A DNA stretch of 64,000 nt from Catellatospora sp. IY07-71 (GCF_018326265.1 NZ_AP023360.1:2409501-2473500); one strand, 5' to 3'; shown: positions 1 through 10,882, counted from the first letter of the stretch. The notes: generated from the sequence alone by a model not told the origin. Program-made: numbers and translations.

Positions 1-283
1 TGGCGACGCGGTCGGCGTTCGGGTTCAGCCCCGCCACCGACACCGTGCCCGCCGTCGGCACCAGGATGCCGGTGAGCAGCTTGATCGTGGTCGACTTGCC
101 GGCCCCGTTGGGGCCCACGTACGCCACCGACTCGCCGGCCTCGATGGACAGGTCGATCCCGTCGACCGCGCGGAAATCCTTGAACCTTCGCTGCACCAGA
201 TGCTTCAGGGCGCCCCGTAGACCCGGATCCTTCAGCGGCCGACGGAAGATCTTCGTCAGCCCTCGGGCCTCCACCAATGACAT
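1..283 (-). CDS. ABC transporter ATP-binding protein, N-terminal part (runs off the left edge)
   Basis: Only the first 94 codons are in the window; the gene continues past base 1. The start is the ATG at 283-281. The visible part has a Walker A motif GPNGAGKST at about residues 57-65, preceded by a 25-residue basic stretch between the first two strands ([18 protein letters not shown]). That extended N-terminus is typical of the ABC-2 exporter ATPases of the COG4586 kind, which pair with membrane permeases. The signature motif and Walker B are outside the window, so the transported substrate cannot be guessed. In many actinobacteria prfA lies at this position, so the left boundary of the conserved prmC-atp block is rearranged here. 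Confidence 0.85.
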   Translation of the reverse strand, partial: MSLVEARGLTKIFRRPLKDPGLRGALKHLVQRRFKDFRAVDGIDLSIEAGESVAYVGPNGAGKSTTIKLLTGILVPTAGTVSVAGLNPNADRVA

Positions 284-366
284 GCCGCGACCCTCCCAGC
301 GCCCCTGTTCCGGGGTCAACCGGATTCCCGCCCACCCGCCCCGCCTCGGCCTCCGGATGATCGTCC

Positions 367-425
367 GACTTGCCTGGCACCTGGGCGTATCTTGAGCGCG
401 CATTCGGCCATGTGCCAGGCAGATT
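367..425. repeat. Palindromic element family A, copy 1 (59 bp)
   Basis: Imperfect inverted repeat. The left arm GACTTGCCTGGCACCTGG faces CCATGTGCCAGGCAGATT. Its interior GGGCGTATCTTGAGCGC is shared with the copy at 12961. It lies between the divergent ABC ATPase and prmC genes. This copy has the most degraded right end of the three. Confidence 0.8.
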
Positions 426-507
426 GGGTGATCTTCGGCGGGCCTTGGGCGGCCGGCGCGGGGTGACCGGGGGGAGGGGTGGCCGGGGAGGCGGTTACGG
501 TGGGCGG

Positions 508-1341
508 ATGCCCGTCCTCTCCGCCCAGCTCCGGCAGGCCGCCGCCGAACTCGCCGCCGCCGGGATCGACGCCCCTCGCGTCGAGGCGGAGCTGCTCGCG
601 GCACATGTCCTCGGCGTCGCCCGGGGGCGCCTGCTGCTGATCGACTCGCTGAGCGACGCGCAGGCCGAGCAGTTCGGCCAGCTGGTGCGGCGGCGGGCGG
701 TGCGGATCCCGTTGCAGCACCTCACCGGCACCGCGCCGTTCCTGGACCGGGAGCTGCTGGTCGGGCCCGGCGTCTTCATCCCGCGCCCGGAGACCGAGCT
801 GCTGGCCCGCTGGGGGATCGAGGCGCTGGCCGGGCTGACCGACCCGGTGGTGCTGGACCTGTGCAGCGGCTCCGGCGCGCTGGCGATCGCGGTCGCCGAC
901 GCCCGCCCGGACGCGCGCGTGTACGCCGTCGAGCGCAGCGAGGACGCCCTGCCCTGGCTGCGCCGCAACACGACCGGCACCGGGGTGGAGGTGCTGCCCG
1001 GCGACGTGCGCACCGTCCCGCTCCCCGCGCCCGTGGACCTCGTCCTGAGCAACCCGCCCTACGTCCCGCTGGCCACGGCCGTGCCACCGGAGGTCGGCCA
1101 CGATCCCGCCGAGGCCGTCTTCGCCGGCGCCGAGGGCCTCGACCTCATCCCCGCGCTCATCGAGCGCGCCGCCGAGGTGCTCCGCGACGGCGGCCGCCTC
1201 GGGGTCGAGCACGACGACACGCATACCCCCGCCATGTCCGCCCTCCTGGCCGCAGCCTGGACCGACGTCCGCACCCACCCCGACCTGGCCGGCCGCCCCC
1301 GCTTCACCACCGCCATCAGGAAAGGAAGGGCACCTTCTTAA
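508..1341 (+). CDS. prmC: Peptide chain release factor N5-glutamine methyltransferase PrmC (HemK)
   Basis: Methylates the glutamine of the GGQ motif in release factors RF1 and RF2 using S-adenosylmethionine. The 277-residue product is normal for the family. A helical N-terminal domain is followed by PRPETE (92-97), the SAM-binding loop [11 protein letters not shown] (116-126) and the catalytic NPPY motif (182-185). The ATG at 508 is chosen because the protein begins there with the usual helical domain; the frame is open back to 370, but that stretch is repeat element A. The stop codon (1339-1341) lies inside the first copy of the GGAAGGGCACCTTCTTAACG repeat, so the last residues are encoded by repeat sequence. 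The usual upstream partner prfA is missing. Confidence 0.93.
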   Translation: MPVLSAQLRQAAAELAAAGIDAPRVEAELLAAHVLGVARGRLLLIDSLSDAQAEQFGQLVRRRAVRIPLQHLTGTAPFLDRELLVGPGVFIPRPETELLARWGIEALAGLTDPVVLDLCSGSGALAIAVADARPDARVYAVERSEDALPWLRRNTTGTGVEVLPGDVRTVPLPAPVDLVLSNPPYVPLATAVPPEVGHDPAEAVFAGAEGLDLIPALIERAAEVLRDGGRLGVEHDDTHTPAMSALLAAAWTDVRTHPDLAGRPRFTTAIRKGRAPS

Positions 1342-1374
1342 CGGTTTCCGTAGAGGAAGGGCACCTTCTTAACG
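1324..1374. repeat. Two direct copies of GGAAGGGCACCTTCTTAACG, 31 bp apart
   Basis: Exact 20-bp copies at 1324-1343 and 1355-1374. Each holds a short hyphenated palindrome (GAAGG.. CCTTC). From memory, a near-identical motif (GAAGGGGCCCCTTCTTAAC type) is scattered through Micromonosporaceae genomes. Here the first copy supplies the prmC stop codon. Confidence 0.85.
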
Positions 1375-1407
1375 CTGTCGCCGCCTCACCGTCCCAGGGA
1401 GGGAGCC

Positions 1408-2100
1408 GTGCGTGCCGAATGCGAACAGCGCATGACAGACTGGCTCACCGTGAGGCTCTACGACTGCCGCAACGTCGTCGAACGTGATCGGGGAATCCAG
1501 GCCGCGATCGACGCCGTCTCCTCCGGTGACCTTGTGGTCCTGCCGACCGACACGGTGTACGGCATCGGTGCCGACGCCTTCAAGCCGTGGGCGGTGACCA
1601 ACCTGCTCAGCGCCAAGGGCCGGGGCAGGCACATGCCGCCGCCGGTGCTCGTCGGCTCCCGGCACACCCTCGACGGGCTCGTCATGCGGCTGCCGTCGGT
1701 GGCCCGCGACCTGGTCGAGGCGTTCTGGCCCGGCGCGCTGACGATCGTCGTCGAGCAGGCGCCGAGCCTGCAGTGGGACCTGGGCGAGACCGGCGGCACC
1801 GTCGCCGTGCGCATGCCGCTGCACCCCGTCGCGCTCGAAGTGCTCCGCAAGACCGGCCCGATGGCCGTCTCCTCGGCCAACCTGACCGGCCAGGCCGCCG
1901 CGCTCACCGCCGAGCAGGCCCGCGACCAGCTCAGCTACAAGGTCAGCGTGTACCTGGAGGCCGGGGAGTGCCCCAGCCCGGTGCCCTCGACCATCGTCGA
2001 CGTGACCGGCGAACGCCCGCGCGTGCTGCGCGCCGGTGCGATCAGCCTCGACCAGTTGCGTGAGGTCGCCCCCGACACCACGGCTCCGGAGGAGGCGTGA
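1408..2100 (+). CDS. tsaC: L-threonylcarbamoyladenylate synthase (TsaC/Sua5)
   Basis: Makes threonylcarbamoyl-AMP from threonine, bicarbonate and ATP for the t6A37 modification of ANN-decoding tRNAs. The 230-residue YrdC-fold protein shows PTDTVYGI (46-53), the basic SAKGRGR patch (68-74) in the place of the family KxR motif, and SSANLTG near residue 155. It lacks the extra C-terminal domain of full-length Sua5. The GTG at 1408 is preceded by AGGGAGGGAG, a good ribosome-binding site; an internal ATG at 1432 is an alternative start. It is the second gene of a prmC-tsaC-phosphatase unit, and its stop codon overlaps the next start (TGATG). Confidence 0.92.
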   Translation: MRAECEQRMTDWLTVRLYDCRNVVERDRGIQAAIDAVSSGDLVVLPTDTVYGIGADAFKPWAVTNLLSAKGRGRHMPPPVLVGSRHTLDGLVMRLPSVARDLVEAFWPGALTIVVEQAPSLQWDLGETGGTVAVRMPLHPVALEVLRKTGPMAVSSANLTGQAAALTAEQARDQLSYKVSVYLEAGECPSPVPSTIVDVTGERPRVLRAGAISLDQLREVAPDTTAPEEA

Positions 2101-2705
2101 TGGCCCCGTTCACGGTCCTGCACGTCTGCATGGGCAACATCTGCCGCTCCCCGATGGCCGAGCGGCTGCTCGCCCTCGCCGTCGTCGAACAGGCCGGCGA
2201 CGCGGGCGCCGACCTGGTGCTGTCGCACTCGGCAGGCACCGGCGGCTGGCACGAGGGCGAGGAGATGAACCCGCCCGCGGCCCGCCAGGTGCGCTCGCGC
2301 GGCGGCTCGCCGGACGAGTTCGCCGCCCGCAAGCTGCGCGCCGAGCACATCGAGGCGGCGGACCTGATCCTCACCGCCACTGCCGACCAGTACGACTACG
2401 TCACGGCACTGCGCCCCGACGCCGCCGACCGCACCTTCGTGCTCGGCGAGTTCGGCCGCCTCCTCCCCGCGATCGACCTGACCACCCTCCCCGCCGCCGC
2501 CCGCACCCCCGACGCCGTCTACGAACGCGGCGTCGCCCTGGTGGCGGCGGTGGCCACCGCCCGCAACGGCGACCCCGCCGAGCCCAAGGACGACCTCGAC
2601 GACCCCTGGGGCCGCGGCGACCAGGTCTTCTCCCGCGTAGCCGACGAGATCCAGGCCACCCTCACCCCCCTCACCACCGCCTTGCTGCCCCACTCGGCGG
2701 CGTGA
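2100..2705 (+). CDS. Low-molecular-weight protein-tyrosine-phosphatase
   Basis: Dephosphorylates tyrosine (or arginine) phosphates. The P-loop signature CMGNICRS occupies residues 10-17, fitting the CX5R(S) active site of LMW-PTPs. The predicted general acid lies in the C-terminal DDLDDPWG segment. At 201 residues it is longer than the usual 150-165, with extra sequence between the core and the DP motif. It overlaps tsaC by one base (TGATG), implying translational coupling. An in-frame GTG one codon earlier is possible. In Streptomyces this position is followed by glyA and a UDP-GlcNAc-phosphate transferase; both are absent here. Confidence 0.88.
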   Translation: MAPFTVLHVCMGNICRSPMAERLLALAVVEQAGDAGADLVLSHSAGTGGWHEGEEMNPPAARQVRSRGGSPDEFAARKLRAEHIEAADLILTATADQYDYVTALRPDAADRTFVLGEFGRLLPAIDLTTLPAAARTPDAVYERGVALVAAVATARNGDPAEPKDDLDDPWGRGDQVFSRVADEIQATLTPLTTALLPHSAA

Positions 2706-2727
2706 CCCTCCCCACCCGCCCTGCTTG

Positions 2728-2788
2728 GTTGATCATGAACTTAAGGGCGTGCTCGACGGCGTGTCGCTACCCTGGCACCGTGATCACC
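2728..2788. repeat. Palindromic element family B, copy 1 (61 bp)
   Basis: Begins GTTGATCATGAACTTAAGGG, ends CCGTGATCACC, and carries the core GACGGCGTGTCGCTACCC. It follows the phosphatase stop codon by 22 bp. It is in inverted orientation relative to copy 2 at 3224, so the two copies bracket the AtpI-like gene. Confidence 0.85.
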
Positions 2789-2804
2789 GAAGAAAGACGG
2801 CGTG

Positions 2805-3203
2805 ATGCTTGGTAAGCGGCTGACGTTCCTGCCGTTCATGCTCGGGGTCACCGCGGTGGTGGCCGTGGTGGCGCCGTTGGTGGCGTGGGTCGCGGTCAGC
2901 CCGGCGGCGGCGCTCGGCGTGCTGGCCGGGGTGGGGCTGGTGGGGCTGAGTTACCTGCTGTCCAGCTTCGTGATCGCCTGGGCGGACTCGATCAACCCGA
3001 AGATGGTGCTCAGCGTCGGGCTGTTGATGTACGGCATCAAGTTCACCGTGCTGTTCCTGGTGCTCGCGGTGATCGCCAAGACCGGATGGGCCGGCTTGAA
3101 GCCCATGGCGATCGGCATCGGCGTGGCCGCCGTGGCCTGGACCATCGGCCACGGCTGGTGGCTCTGGCACGCCCGCATCCCCTACATCGACGACCCCGAG
3201 TAG
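2805..3203 (+). CDS. AtpI-like small membrane protein at the head of the ATP synthase cluster
   Basis: A 132-residue, very hydrophobic protein with four predicted membrane segments (about 10-32, 36-58, 70-92 and 98-118) and a short polar tail ending YIDDPE. Position and topology match the ATP synthase protein I genes that precede atpB in actinobacteria; such proteins are thought to help assemble the c-ring or handle Mg2+. I infer the role from context, not from a diagnostic motif. Start candidates are GTG at 2802 and ATG at 2805. It is bracketed by inverted copies of repeat B and is cut off from the rest of the atp operon by an antisense lipoprotein gene. Confidence 0.7.
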   Translation: MLGKRLTFLPFMLGVTAVVAVVAPLVAWVAVSPAAALGVLAGVGLVGLSYLLSSFVIAWADSINPKMVLSVGLLMYGIKFTVLFLVLAVIAKTGWAGLKPMAIGIGVAAVAWTIGHGWWLWHARIPYIDDPE

Positions 3204-3223
3204 CGCCGCGCCCTTCTTCGGAC

Positions 3224-3284
3224 GTTGATCACGGTCCCGGGGTGGCGACACGCCGTCGAACACGTCCTTAAGTTCATGATCAAC
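3224..3284. repeat. Palindromic element family B, copy 2 (61 bp, inverted)
   Basis: Begins GTTGATCACGGTCCCG and ends CCTTAAGTTCATGATCAAC. It is the reverse complement of copy 1 apart from scattered changes. It fills the gap between the convergent AtpI-like and lipoprotein genes. Confidence 0.87.
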
Positions 3285-3302
3285 GCAGCGGACGCCCCGG
3301 GG

Positions 3303-3761
3303 TCAGCCGAAGAGGGGTGGGCGGCAGGGGTCTTTGACGCTGCCGGAGATGAGGTTGTCGCCCTCGGTGTCCTTGCGTGAGGTGCGGGACCAGTCGACGA
3401 CGGTGCGGAAGGTGCCGGTGCGGCAGGAGAGGCTGAGGGCCTTGGACTCGTACTTGAGCTCGGCGGCGTAGGTCTGCTTGCCCTTGAGGGTGTGTGTGGC
3501 TGTGGCCACACTGCGCCATTTCTCACCGTCGCGCTTCTCGATGCGGATCTTGAGCGTCAGGCGCTCGGCGCCGGGGGTGGCGCATCGATAGCGGACGCGG
3601 CCCGCGAAGTTGGCACGCTTCTCGTCGGCCTTCGGGCCATCGACGACGACCGTGCAGTGCACCGGCTTGGTCTGCTCCTTGTCGTCGTTGCCGCGTGGCT
3701 CACAACCGGCGCTCAATGCTGTGAGCAGCATGAGAATTACAGGTATCGTGGCCTTGCGCAT
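3303..3761 (-). CDS. Small secreted lipoprotein, function unknown
   Basis: A 152-residue protein starting MRKATIPVILMLL with a clear lipobox LSAGC at residues 16-20, so Cys20 should be lipidated after export. The mature part has four cysteines (in HCTVV, YRCAT, LSCRT and DPCRPP) that could form two disulfides, and many Lys/Arg/Glu residues. I do not recognise the family. It is antisense to the ATP synthase genes, between the AtpI-like gene and the atpZ-like gene. The local sequence is less GC-biased than its neighbours (for example GAGAATTACAGG near its 5' end and GTTAAATCAACATC upstream), which fits a late insertion. Confidence 0.75.
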   Translation of the reverse strand: MRKATIPVILMLLTALSAGCEPRGNDDKEQTKPVHCTVVVDGPKADEKRANFAGRVRYRCATPGAERLTLKIRIEKRDGEKWRSVATATHTLKGKQTYAAELKYESKALSLSCRTGTFRTVVDWSRTSRKDTEGDNLISGSVKDPCRPPLFG

Positions 3762-3927
3762 GGTCGCACCGCCGTGGGGGAGACGAAGGGTGACTGCTCC
3801 ATCACAGCGGTTCGGCGCGGTTAAATCAACATCGATCTCACCCTTGCGCGAGATGACGTAGTCCCGACCAGGTGATGAACATCGCTCGCGTACGGGGGGT
3901 GCGTCGCCCGCTGCACGGGGTGGCTGA

Positions 3928-3933
3928 TATTGT
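3928..3933 (+). promoter_or_regulatory. Candidate -10 hexamer for the ATP synthase operon (TATTGT)
   Basis: TATTGT ends 11 bp before the ATG at 3944, where no ribosome-binding site is visible. It is the only good TANNNT in the leader between the antisense lipoprotein and the first operon gene. No convincing -35 was found. Confidence 0.4.
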
Positions 3934-3943
3934 TCGCCGCGTC

Positions 3944-4156
3944 ATGGCCGATGACCAGCCTCCGAAGCGCCCTCAACAGGGCGCCGATGCGGGTTGGGCG
4001 GCCATCGGGTATCTCCTCAGCGGCATGCTGATCTGGGGAGGGGTCGGATGGCTCATCGATAAGTGGCTGGGACTTCCGAACGTCGGGCTGTTGATCGGGT
4101 TGATCGGCGGCGGGGCCGCCGGGGTCTATCTGATCATTAAGCGACTGGACGGGTGA
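3944..4156 (+). CDS. AtpZ/AtpI-family membrane protein
   Basis: A 70-residue protein with a polar start (MADDQPPKRPQQGADAG) and two glycine-rich membrane hairpin helices (about 19-38 and 45-66). This is the usual shape of the AtpZ-type partner encoded just before atpB, proposed to act in Mg2+/Ca2+ handling or c-ring assembly. The frame is open back to 3872, but ATG 3944 gives the family-sized protein. It is the first gene of the continuous atp operon, 28 bp ahead of atpB. Confidence 0.75.
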   Translation: MADDQPPKRPQQGADAGWAAIGYLLSGMLIWGGVGWLIDKWLGLPNVGLLIGLIGGGAAGVYLIIKRLDG

Positions 4157-4184
4157 CCGTGCCCGATCGACGGAGGATGACAGG

Positions 4185-4985
4185 TTGATTACGCAGCCGG
4201 GTTTCCTTGCCTCGGAGTTCCCCCCTGGCGTGGAGAGCTTCGACTACAAGAGCCTGATCCCGTCCCTCGACGGCACGATGTGGGGCCCCGCCTTCACCAA
4301 GCTCACCCTGCTGGTCTGGCTGGCCGTCGCCATCGTCATCGTCTTCTTCCTGGTGACGTACCGCAACCCCACGATCGTCCCGAACAAGAAGCAGTGGCTG
4401 GCCGAGTCGGTCTACGGCGTGGTCCGTAACAACATCGCCACCGACATCATCGGGCCGCAGGGCGTGCGCTTCGCCCCCTACCTGGCGACCATCTTCGTGT
4501 TCGTCTTCGTGACGAACCTGTGGAGCATCGTGCCCTTCGCGCAGATCTCCCCGAACTCGCACCTGGCGTTCCCCGTCGTGCTGGCGGTGCTGACCTGGCT
4601 GCTCTACATCGCCCTCGGCGTGAAGAAGCACGGGTTCTTCGGCTACCTCAAGCACTCGACCGTGCCGGCCGGTGTGCCGGGCTGGGTGCTCCCGCTGCTG
4701 GTGCCGATCGAGTTCATCTCGAACCTGATCCTGCGCCCGGTCACGCTGTCGGTCCGTCTCTTCGCGAACATGTTCGCCGGCCACATGATCCTCCTGGTGT
4801 TCACCCTGGGCGGCGTGGCGCTGTGGAACGCCGAGAGCGTGTGGCTGAAGCCCGCCGCGCTGGGCAGCTGGGCGTTCGCCATCGTGATGACCCTGTTCGA
4901 GCTCTTCATCCTGAGCCTGCAGGCGTACGTCTTCACGCTGCTGTCGGCGACCTACTTCCAGAGCTCGATCGCCGAAGAGCACTGA
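4185..4985 (+). CDS. atpB: F1Fo ATP synthase subunit a
   Basis: The proton-channel subunit next to the c-ring. The 266-residue protein has five to six membrane helices. The hallmark stretch LRPVTLSVRLFANMFAGH (about 180-200) holds the essential arginine, and the last helices carry LFELFILSLQAYVF. The start is a TTG at 4185, placed by the ribosome-binding site GGAGGA 7 bp upstream; no ATG or GTG in frame is better placed. The operon order downstream is atpE-F-H-A-G-D, the normal actinobacterial arrangement. Confidence 0.96.
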   Translation: MITQPGFLASEFPPGVESFDYKSLIPSLDGTMWGPAFTKLTLLVWLAVAIVIVFFLVTYRNPTIVPNKKQWLAESVYGVVRNNIATDIIGPQGVRFAPYLATIFVFVFVTNLWSIVPFAQISPNSHLAFPVVLAVLTWLLYIALGVKKHGFFGYLKHSTVPAGVPGWVLPLLVPIEFISNLILRPVTLSVRLFANMFAGHMILLVFTLGGVALWNAESVWLKPAALGSWAFAIVMTLFELFILSLQAYVFTLLSATYFQSSIAEEH

Positions 4986-5127
4986 GACAGGGCGCCCACC
5001 GGCAACCCCGCGCCGTGGCCCGGCGCGAACACCCCTTGGCTTACCGATCAACAACTGAAGATCGCTCGTACCTGTAATCAAAAACGTGCGCGTGACTGGC
5101 ACGCGTCGAACTCAGGAGGAATCCAAC

Positions 5128-5334
5128 ATGACCGGCAGCCTTAACGTCATCGGCTACGGCATCGCCGCCCTCGGCCCGGGTATCGGCGTGGGTCTGGTCT
5201 TCGCCGCCTACATCCAGGCGACCGCCCGTCAGCCCGAGAGCGCCGGCCTGACCCGTACCTACATGTTCATGGGCTTCGCGGTCGTCGAGGCGCTGGCCCT
5301 GCTGGGCCTGGTCCTCGCGTTCGCCCTTCAGTGA
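5128..5334 (+). CDS. atpE: F1Fo ATP synthase subunit c
   Basis: A 68-residue membrane hairpin that assembles into the rotor ring. Helix 1 has the GxGxG packing motif (GPGIGVG, 16-22), the cytoplasmic loop has RQP (34-36), and helix 2 has the ion-binding Glu54 in FAVVEALALLG. The residues after Glu54 are Ala-Leu rather than Ser/Thr, which fits proton rather than sodium coupling. The start ATG at 5128 follows AGGAGGAATCCAAC, one of the strongest ribosome-binding sites in the window. This fits the need for many c copies per complex. Confidence 0.97.
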   Translation: MTGSLNVIGYGIAALGPGIGVGLVFAAYIQATARQPESAGLTRTYMFMGFAVVEALALLGLVLAFALQ

Positions 5335-5405
5335 TCCGAGTCCTCAGCGACAAGACGATCGGTGACCGGTCCCTGCGACCGGTCACCGCCGAAGGGGAGT
5401 GACCA

Positions 5406-5945
5406 ATGAACTACGCAACTGAAGCGCCCGCGGAGCACGGCTACAACGTGCTCGGCGTGCCGCTGGCTGAGGTTATCGTCGGCCTCGTCGCCTTCGGTGT
5501 CCTGCTGTTCGTGCTGACCAAGTTCGTGTTCCCGCGTATGGAGAGCATGTTCCAGCAGCGCGTCGAGGCCATCGAGGGTGGTCTCGTGAAGGCGGAGAAG
5601 GCTCAGGCCGAGGCGGCCGCCCTGCTGTCGCAGTACAAGGCGCAGCTGGCGGAGGCCCGCACGGAGGCCGCGCGCATCCGTGACGAGGCCCGTGCCGACG
5701 CCGAGGGCATCCGCACCGACGTGCTGGCCAAGGCCCGCGAGGAGTCGGACCGCATCATCGCGGCCGGCCGCGAGCAGCTGGCCGGCGAGCGGGCGAGCAT
5801 CGTCCGTGAGCTGCGCGGCGAGATGGGCGCGCTGGCGGTCAGCCTGGCCGGCAAGATCGTCGGCGAGTCGCTGGAGGACGAGGCCCGTCGCCGCGGCACC
5901 GTCGAGCGTGCCCTGGCCGAGCTCGACACCGCCGGAGCGCGTTGA
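5406..5945 (+). CDS. atpF: F1Fo ATP synthase subunit b
   Basis: Peripheral stalk subunit of 179 residues. A single membrane helix (about 22-40, IVGLVAFGVLLFVLTKFVF) is followed by a long Ala/Glu/Arg-rich amphipathic coiled coil that dimerises and reaches F1. The ribosome-binding site AAGGGGAG precedes the ATG. The stop TGA overlaps the atpH start ATG by one base, which couples b and delta, its direct binding partner. Confidence 0.96.
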   Translation: MNYATEAPAEHGYNVLGVPLAEVIVGLVAFGVLLFVLTKFVFPRMESMFQQRVEAIEGGLVKAEKAQAEAAALLSQYKAQLAEARTEAARIRDEARADAEGIRTDVLAKAREESDRIIAAGREQLAGERASIVRELRGEMGALAVSLAGKIVGESLEDEARRRGTVERALAELDTAGAR

Positions 5946-6763
5946 TGCAGGCGGCAAGCCGAGAGTCGTACACCGCGGCCCGGGCGGCGCTGGAGGCCTC
6001 CGCCCGGGGTGCCGGTGCGGCCGCCACCGCGGTGACCGCGCAGGAGCTGCTGGCCTTCGCGGATCTGCTGGGCCGGGAGCCGCGGCTGCGCCGCGCGCTG
6101 TCGGACCCGTCCCGCCCCGGTGAGCAGCGCGCCGAGCTGGTCGGCTCGCTGCTGTCGGGCAAGATCAGCGCGGGTACCCTGGAGCTGGTCAAGGTGCTGG
6201 CGTCCGGTCGCTGGTCGGCCGCGGCGGAGCTGCTGGACGGCGCCGAGCGCCTGGGCGTCGACGCGCTGCTGGCCTCGGCCGAGCTGTCCGGCGACCTGAG
6301 CGAGGTCGAGGACGAGCTGTTCCGCTTCGGGCAGATCGTCGCCGGCAGCCCGGAGCTGGCCGCGAGCATCGGCGAGTTCACCGTGCCGGTGACCAAGCGC
6401 GCCGAGCTGGTGCGCGGCCTGCTGGACGGCAAGGCCAAGCCGGCGACGGTGAGCCTGGCCGAGCTGGCGGTGCGGGGCTTCGGCGGCCGTTCCTTCGGCA
6501 ACGGCCTGACCCGCCTGGTGGAGCTGGCCGCCGAGCGCCGGGAGGCGCAGGTCGCGTACGTCACGGTCGCGCAGGCGCTGACCGAGGCGGAGGAGGCCCG
6601 GCTGGCCTCGTCGCTGTCCGCCATCTACGGCCGTCAGGTCTCGGTGAAGGTAACCGTCGACCCCGCGGTGCTGGGTGGGCTGAGCGTGAAGGTCGGCAGC
6701 GACCTGTACGACGGCACCATCGCACGGCGGCTGGCCGCAGTCCGCAACGCGCTCGCCGGCTGA
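5945..6763 (+). CDS. atpH: F1Fo ATP synthase subunit delta
   Basis: Connects the b-stalk to the top of F1. The 272-residue protein is about 90 residues longer than the E. coli delta (177), as usual in actinobacteria. It shows an N-terminal helical bundle and the C-terminal pattern GGLSVKVGSDLYDGTI (about 237-252), which marks the OSCP/delta family. The start ATG overlaps the atpF stop; a TTG one codon upstream is less likely. Confidence 0.95.
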   Translation: MQAASRESYTAARAALEASARGAGAAATAVTAQELLAFADLLGREPRLRRALSDPSRPGEQRAELVGSLLSGKISAGTLELVKVLASGRWSAAAELLDGAERLGVDALLASAELSGDLSEVEDELFRFGQIVAGSPELAASIGEFTVPVTKRAELVRGLLDGKAKPATVSLAELAVRGFGGRSFGNGLTRLVELAAERREAQVAYVTVAQALTEAEEARLASSLSAIYGRQVSVKVTVDPAVLGGLSVKVGSDLYDGTIARRLAAVRNALAG

Positions 6764-6823
6764 CGAGCGCCTGATCATCACCGAACCTGACTTGACAGTC
6801 ACGACACCGATAGGAAGCTGAGG

Positions 6824-8458
6824 ATGGCCGAGCTGACCATCTCGTCCGAGGAGATCCGTGGAGCGCTTGAGCGTTTCGTCTCCTCGTACGCGCCCGAGAT
6901 CTCCCGCGAGGAGGTCGGCGTCGTCACCGAGGCCGGTGACGGCATCGCCAAGGTCGAGGGTCTCCCCTCCACCATGGCCAACGAGCTGCTGGAGTTCGCC
7001 GACGGCACCCTGGGTGTCGCGCTGAACCTCGACGTCCGCGAGATCGGTGTCGTCGTCCTGGGTGCCTTCGAGGGCATCGAGGAGGGGCAGCCGGTCAAGC
7101 GCACCGGCCGCGTGCTGTCGGTGCCCGTGGGCGACAAGTTCCTGGGCCGCGTGGTGAACCCGCTGGGTGCCGCCATCGACGGTCTGGGCGAGATCGAGAA
7201 CGAGGGCTTCCGCGAGCTGGAGCTGCAGGCTCCGAACGTGATGGTCCGCAAGTCCGTGCACGAGCCGCTGCAGACCGGTATCAAGGCCATCGACGCGATG
7301 ACCCCGATCGGCCGTGGCCAGCGTCAGCTGATCATCGGTGACCGCAAGACCGGCAAGACGTCGGTGGCGCTGGACGCGATCATCAACCAGCGCGACAACT
7401 GGAAGTCCGGCGACCCGAAGAAGCAGGTCCGCTGCATCTACGTCGCCATCGGCCAGAAGGCGTCCACCATCGCGTCCGTCAAGGGCACGCTGGAGGCGGC
7501 GGGCGCGATGGAGTACACCACCATCGTCGCGTCGCCCGCGTCGGACCCGGCCGGCTTCAAGTACCTGGCGCCGTACGCCGGTTCGGCCATCGGCCAGCAC
7601 TGGATGTACGCCGGCAAGCACGTCCTGATCGTGTTCGACGACCTGAGCAAGCAGGCCGAGGCGTACCGCGCCGTGTCGCTGCTGCTGCGCCGCCCGCCGG
7701 GCCGTGAGGCCTACCCGGGTGACGTCTTCTACCTGCACTCCCGCCTGCTGGAGCGCTGCGCGAAGCTGTCCGACGAGCTGGGCGCGGGCTCGATGACCGG
7801 TCTGCCGATCATCGAGACGAAGGCCGGCGACATCTCGGCGTTCATCCCGACCAACGTCATCTCCATCACCGACGGCCAGATCTTCCTCGAGGAGGGCCTG
7901 TTCAACTCGGGTGTGCGTCCGGCGATCAACGTCGGCACCTCGGTCTCCCGGGTCGGTGGCGCCGCGCAGGACAAGCCGATGAAGAAGGTCTCCGGCCGGC
8001 TTCGCCTGGACCTGGCCCAGTTCCGTGAGCTGGAGGCGTTCGCCGCCTTCGCCTCCGACCTGGACGCCGCCTCGCGGGCCCAGCTGGACCGCGGTGGCCG
8101 CCTGGTCGAGCTGCTCAAGCAGCAGAACTTCTCGCCGTACCCGGCCGAGGAGCAGACCGTCTCGATCTGGGCCGGCACCGAGGGCAAGCTCGACGACATC
8201 CCGGTCAAGGACGTGCGCCGCTTCGAGGGCGAGTTCCTGCAGCACCTGCGTGCCTCGCACAGCGACCTGCTGAAGAGCATCGCGGGCGGCACCTGGAACG
8301 ACGACATCGCCGGCCGTCTCGACAAGATCATCGCTGAGTTCAAGGAGGGCTTCCTGCCCGCCGAGGACAACATCGTGATCAACGAGGCGCCCGCGGAGGC
8401 GCTCGAGGGCGACGAGCTCACCGAGACCGTCACCCGCATCGTGGACGAGAAGAAGTAG
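6824..8458 (+). CDS. atpA: F1Fo ATP synthase subunit alpha
   Basis: Non-catalytic nucleotide-binding subunit of the F1 hexamer, 544 residues. The P-loop GDRKTGKT is at 172-179. The ATPase alpha/beta signature region ([14 protein letters not shown], about 365-378) holds the arginine finger that completes the beta active site. An AGGAAG ribosome-binding site precedes ATG 6824. The atpG start follows the stop codon after only 2 bp. Confidence 0.97.
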   Translation: MAELTISSEEIRGALERFVSSYAPEISREEVGVVTEAGDGIAKVEGLPSTMANELLEFADGTLGVALNLDVREIGVVVLGAFEGIEEGQPVKRTGRVLSVPVGDKFLGRVVNPLGAAIDGLGEIENEGFRELELQAPNVMVRKSVHEPLQTGIKAIDAMTPIGRGQRQLIIGDRKTGKTSVALDAIINQRDNWKSGDPKKQVRCIYVAIGQKASTIASVKGTLEAAGAMEYTTIVASPASDPAGFKYLAPYAGSAIGQHWMYAGKHVLIVFDDLSKQAEAYRAVSLLLRRPPGREAYPGDVFYLHSRLLERCAKLSDELGAGSMTGLPIIETKAGDISAFIPTNVISITDGQIFLEEGLFNSGVRPAINVGTSVSRVGGAAQDKPMKKVSGRLRLDLAQFRELEAFAAFASDLDAASRAQLDRGGRLVELLKQQNFSPYPAEEQTVSIWAGTEGKLDDIPVKDVRRFEGEFLQHLRASHSDLLKSIAGGTWNDDIAGRLDKIIAEFKEGFLPAEDNIVINEAPAEALEGDELTETVTRIVDEKK

Positions 8459-8460
8459 CC

Positions 8461-10820
<2,360 letters not shown>

Positions 10821-10837
10821 GCCGGTCCGGTCCACCC

Positions 10838-10882
10838 GAGGCTCCTCTTCCGCTCCGGCGGGGGAGGAGCCTCGTCGTTTTT
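10838..10882 (+). terminator. Rho-independent terminator after atpD
   Basis: A perfect 10-bp stem, GAGGCTCCTC (10838-10847) pairing with GAGGAGCCTC (10864-10873), is followed by GTCG and five T residues. It is the best textbook terminator in the window and separates atpB-D from the LCP gene and atpC. Confidence 0.85.

Noticed and set aside
370..507. N-terminal extension of PrmC beginning in repeat A
   Set aside because: The extra residues are translated repeat sequence and are not part of PrmC; the ATG at 508 begins a normal-length family member.
2728..3284. Composite insertion sequence around the AtpI-like gene
   Set aside because: The flanking B copies are only 61 bp with no transposase gene or visible target duplication, so a true insertion sequence cannot be claimed.
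5603..8260. 885-codon minus-strand open frame opposite atpF-atpH-atpA
   Set aside because: Antisense to three unmistakable ATP synthase genes; it reflects codon bias at the third position of the plus-strand genes.
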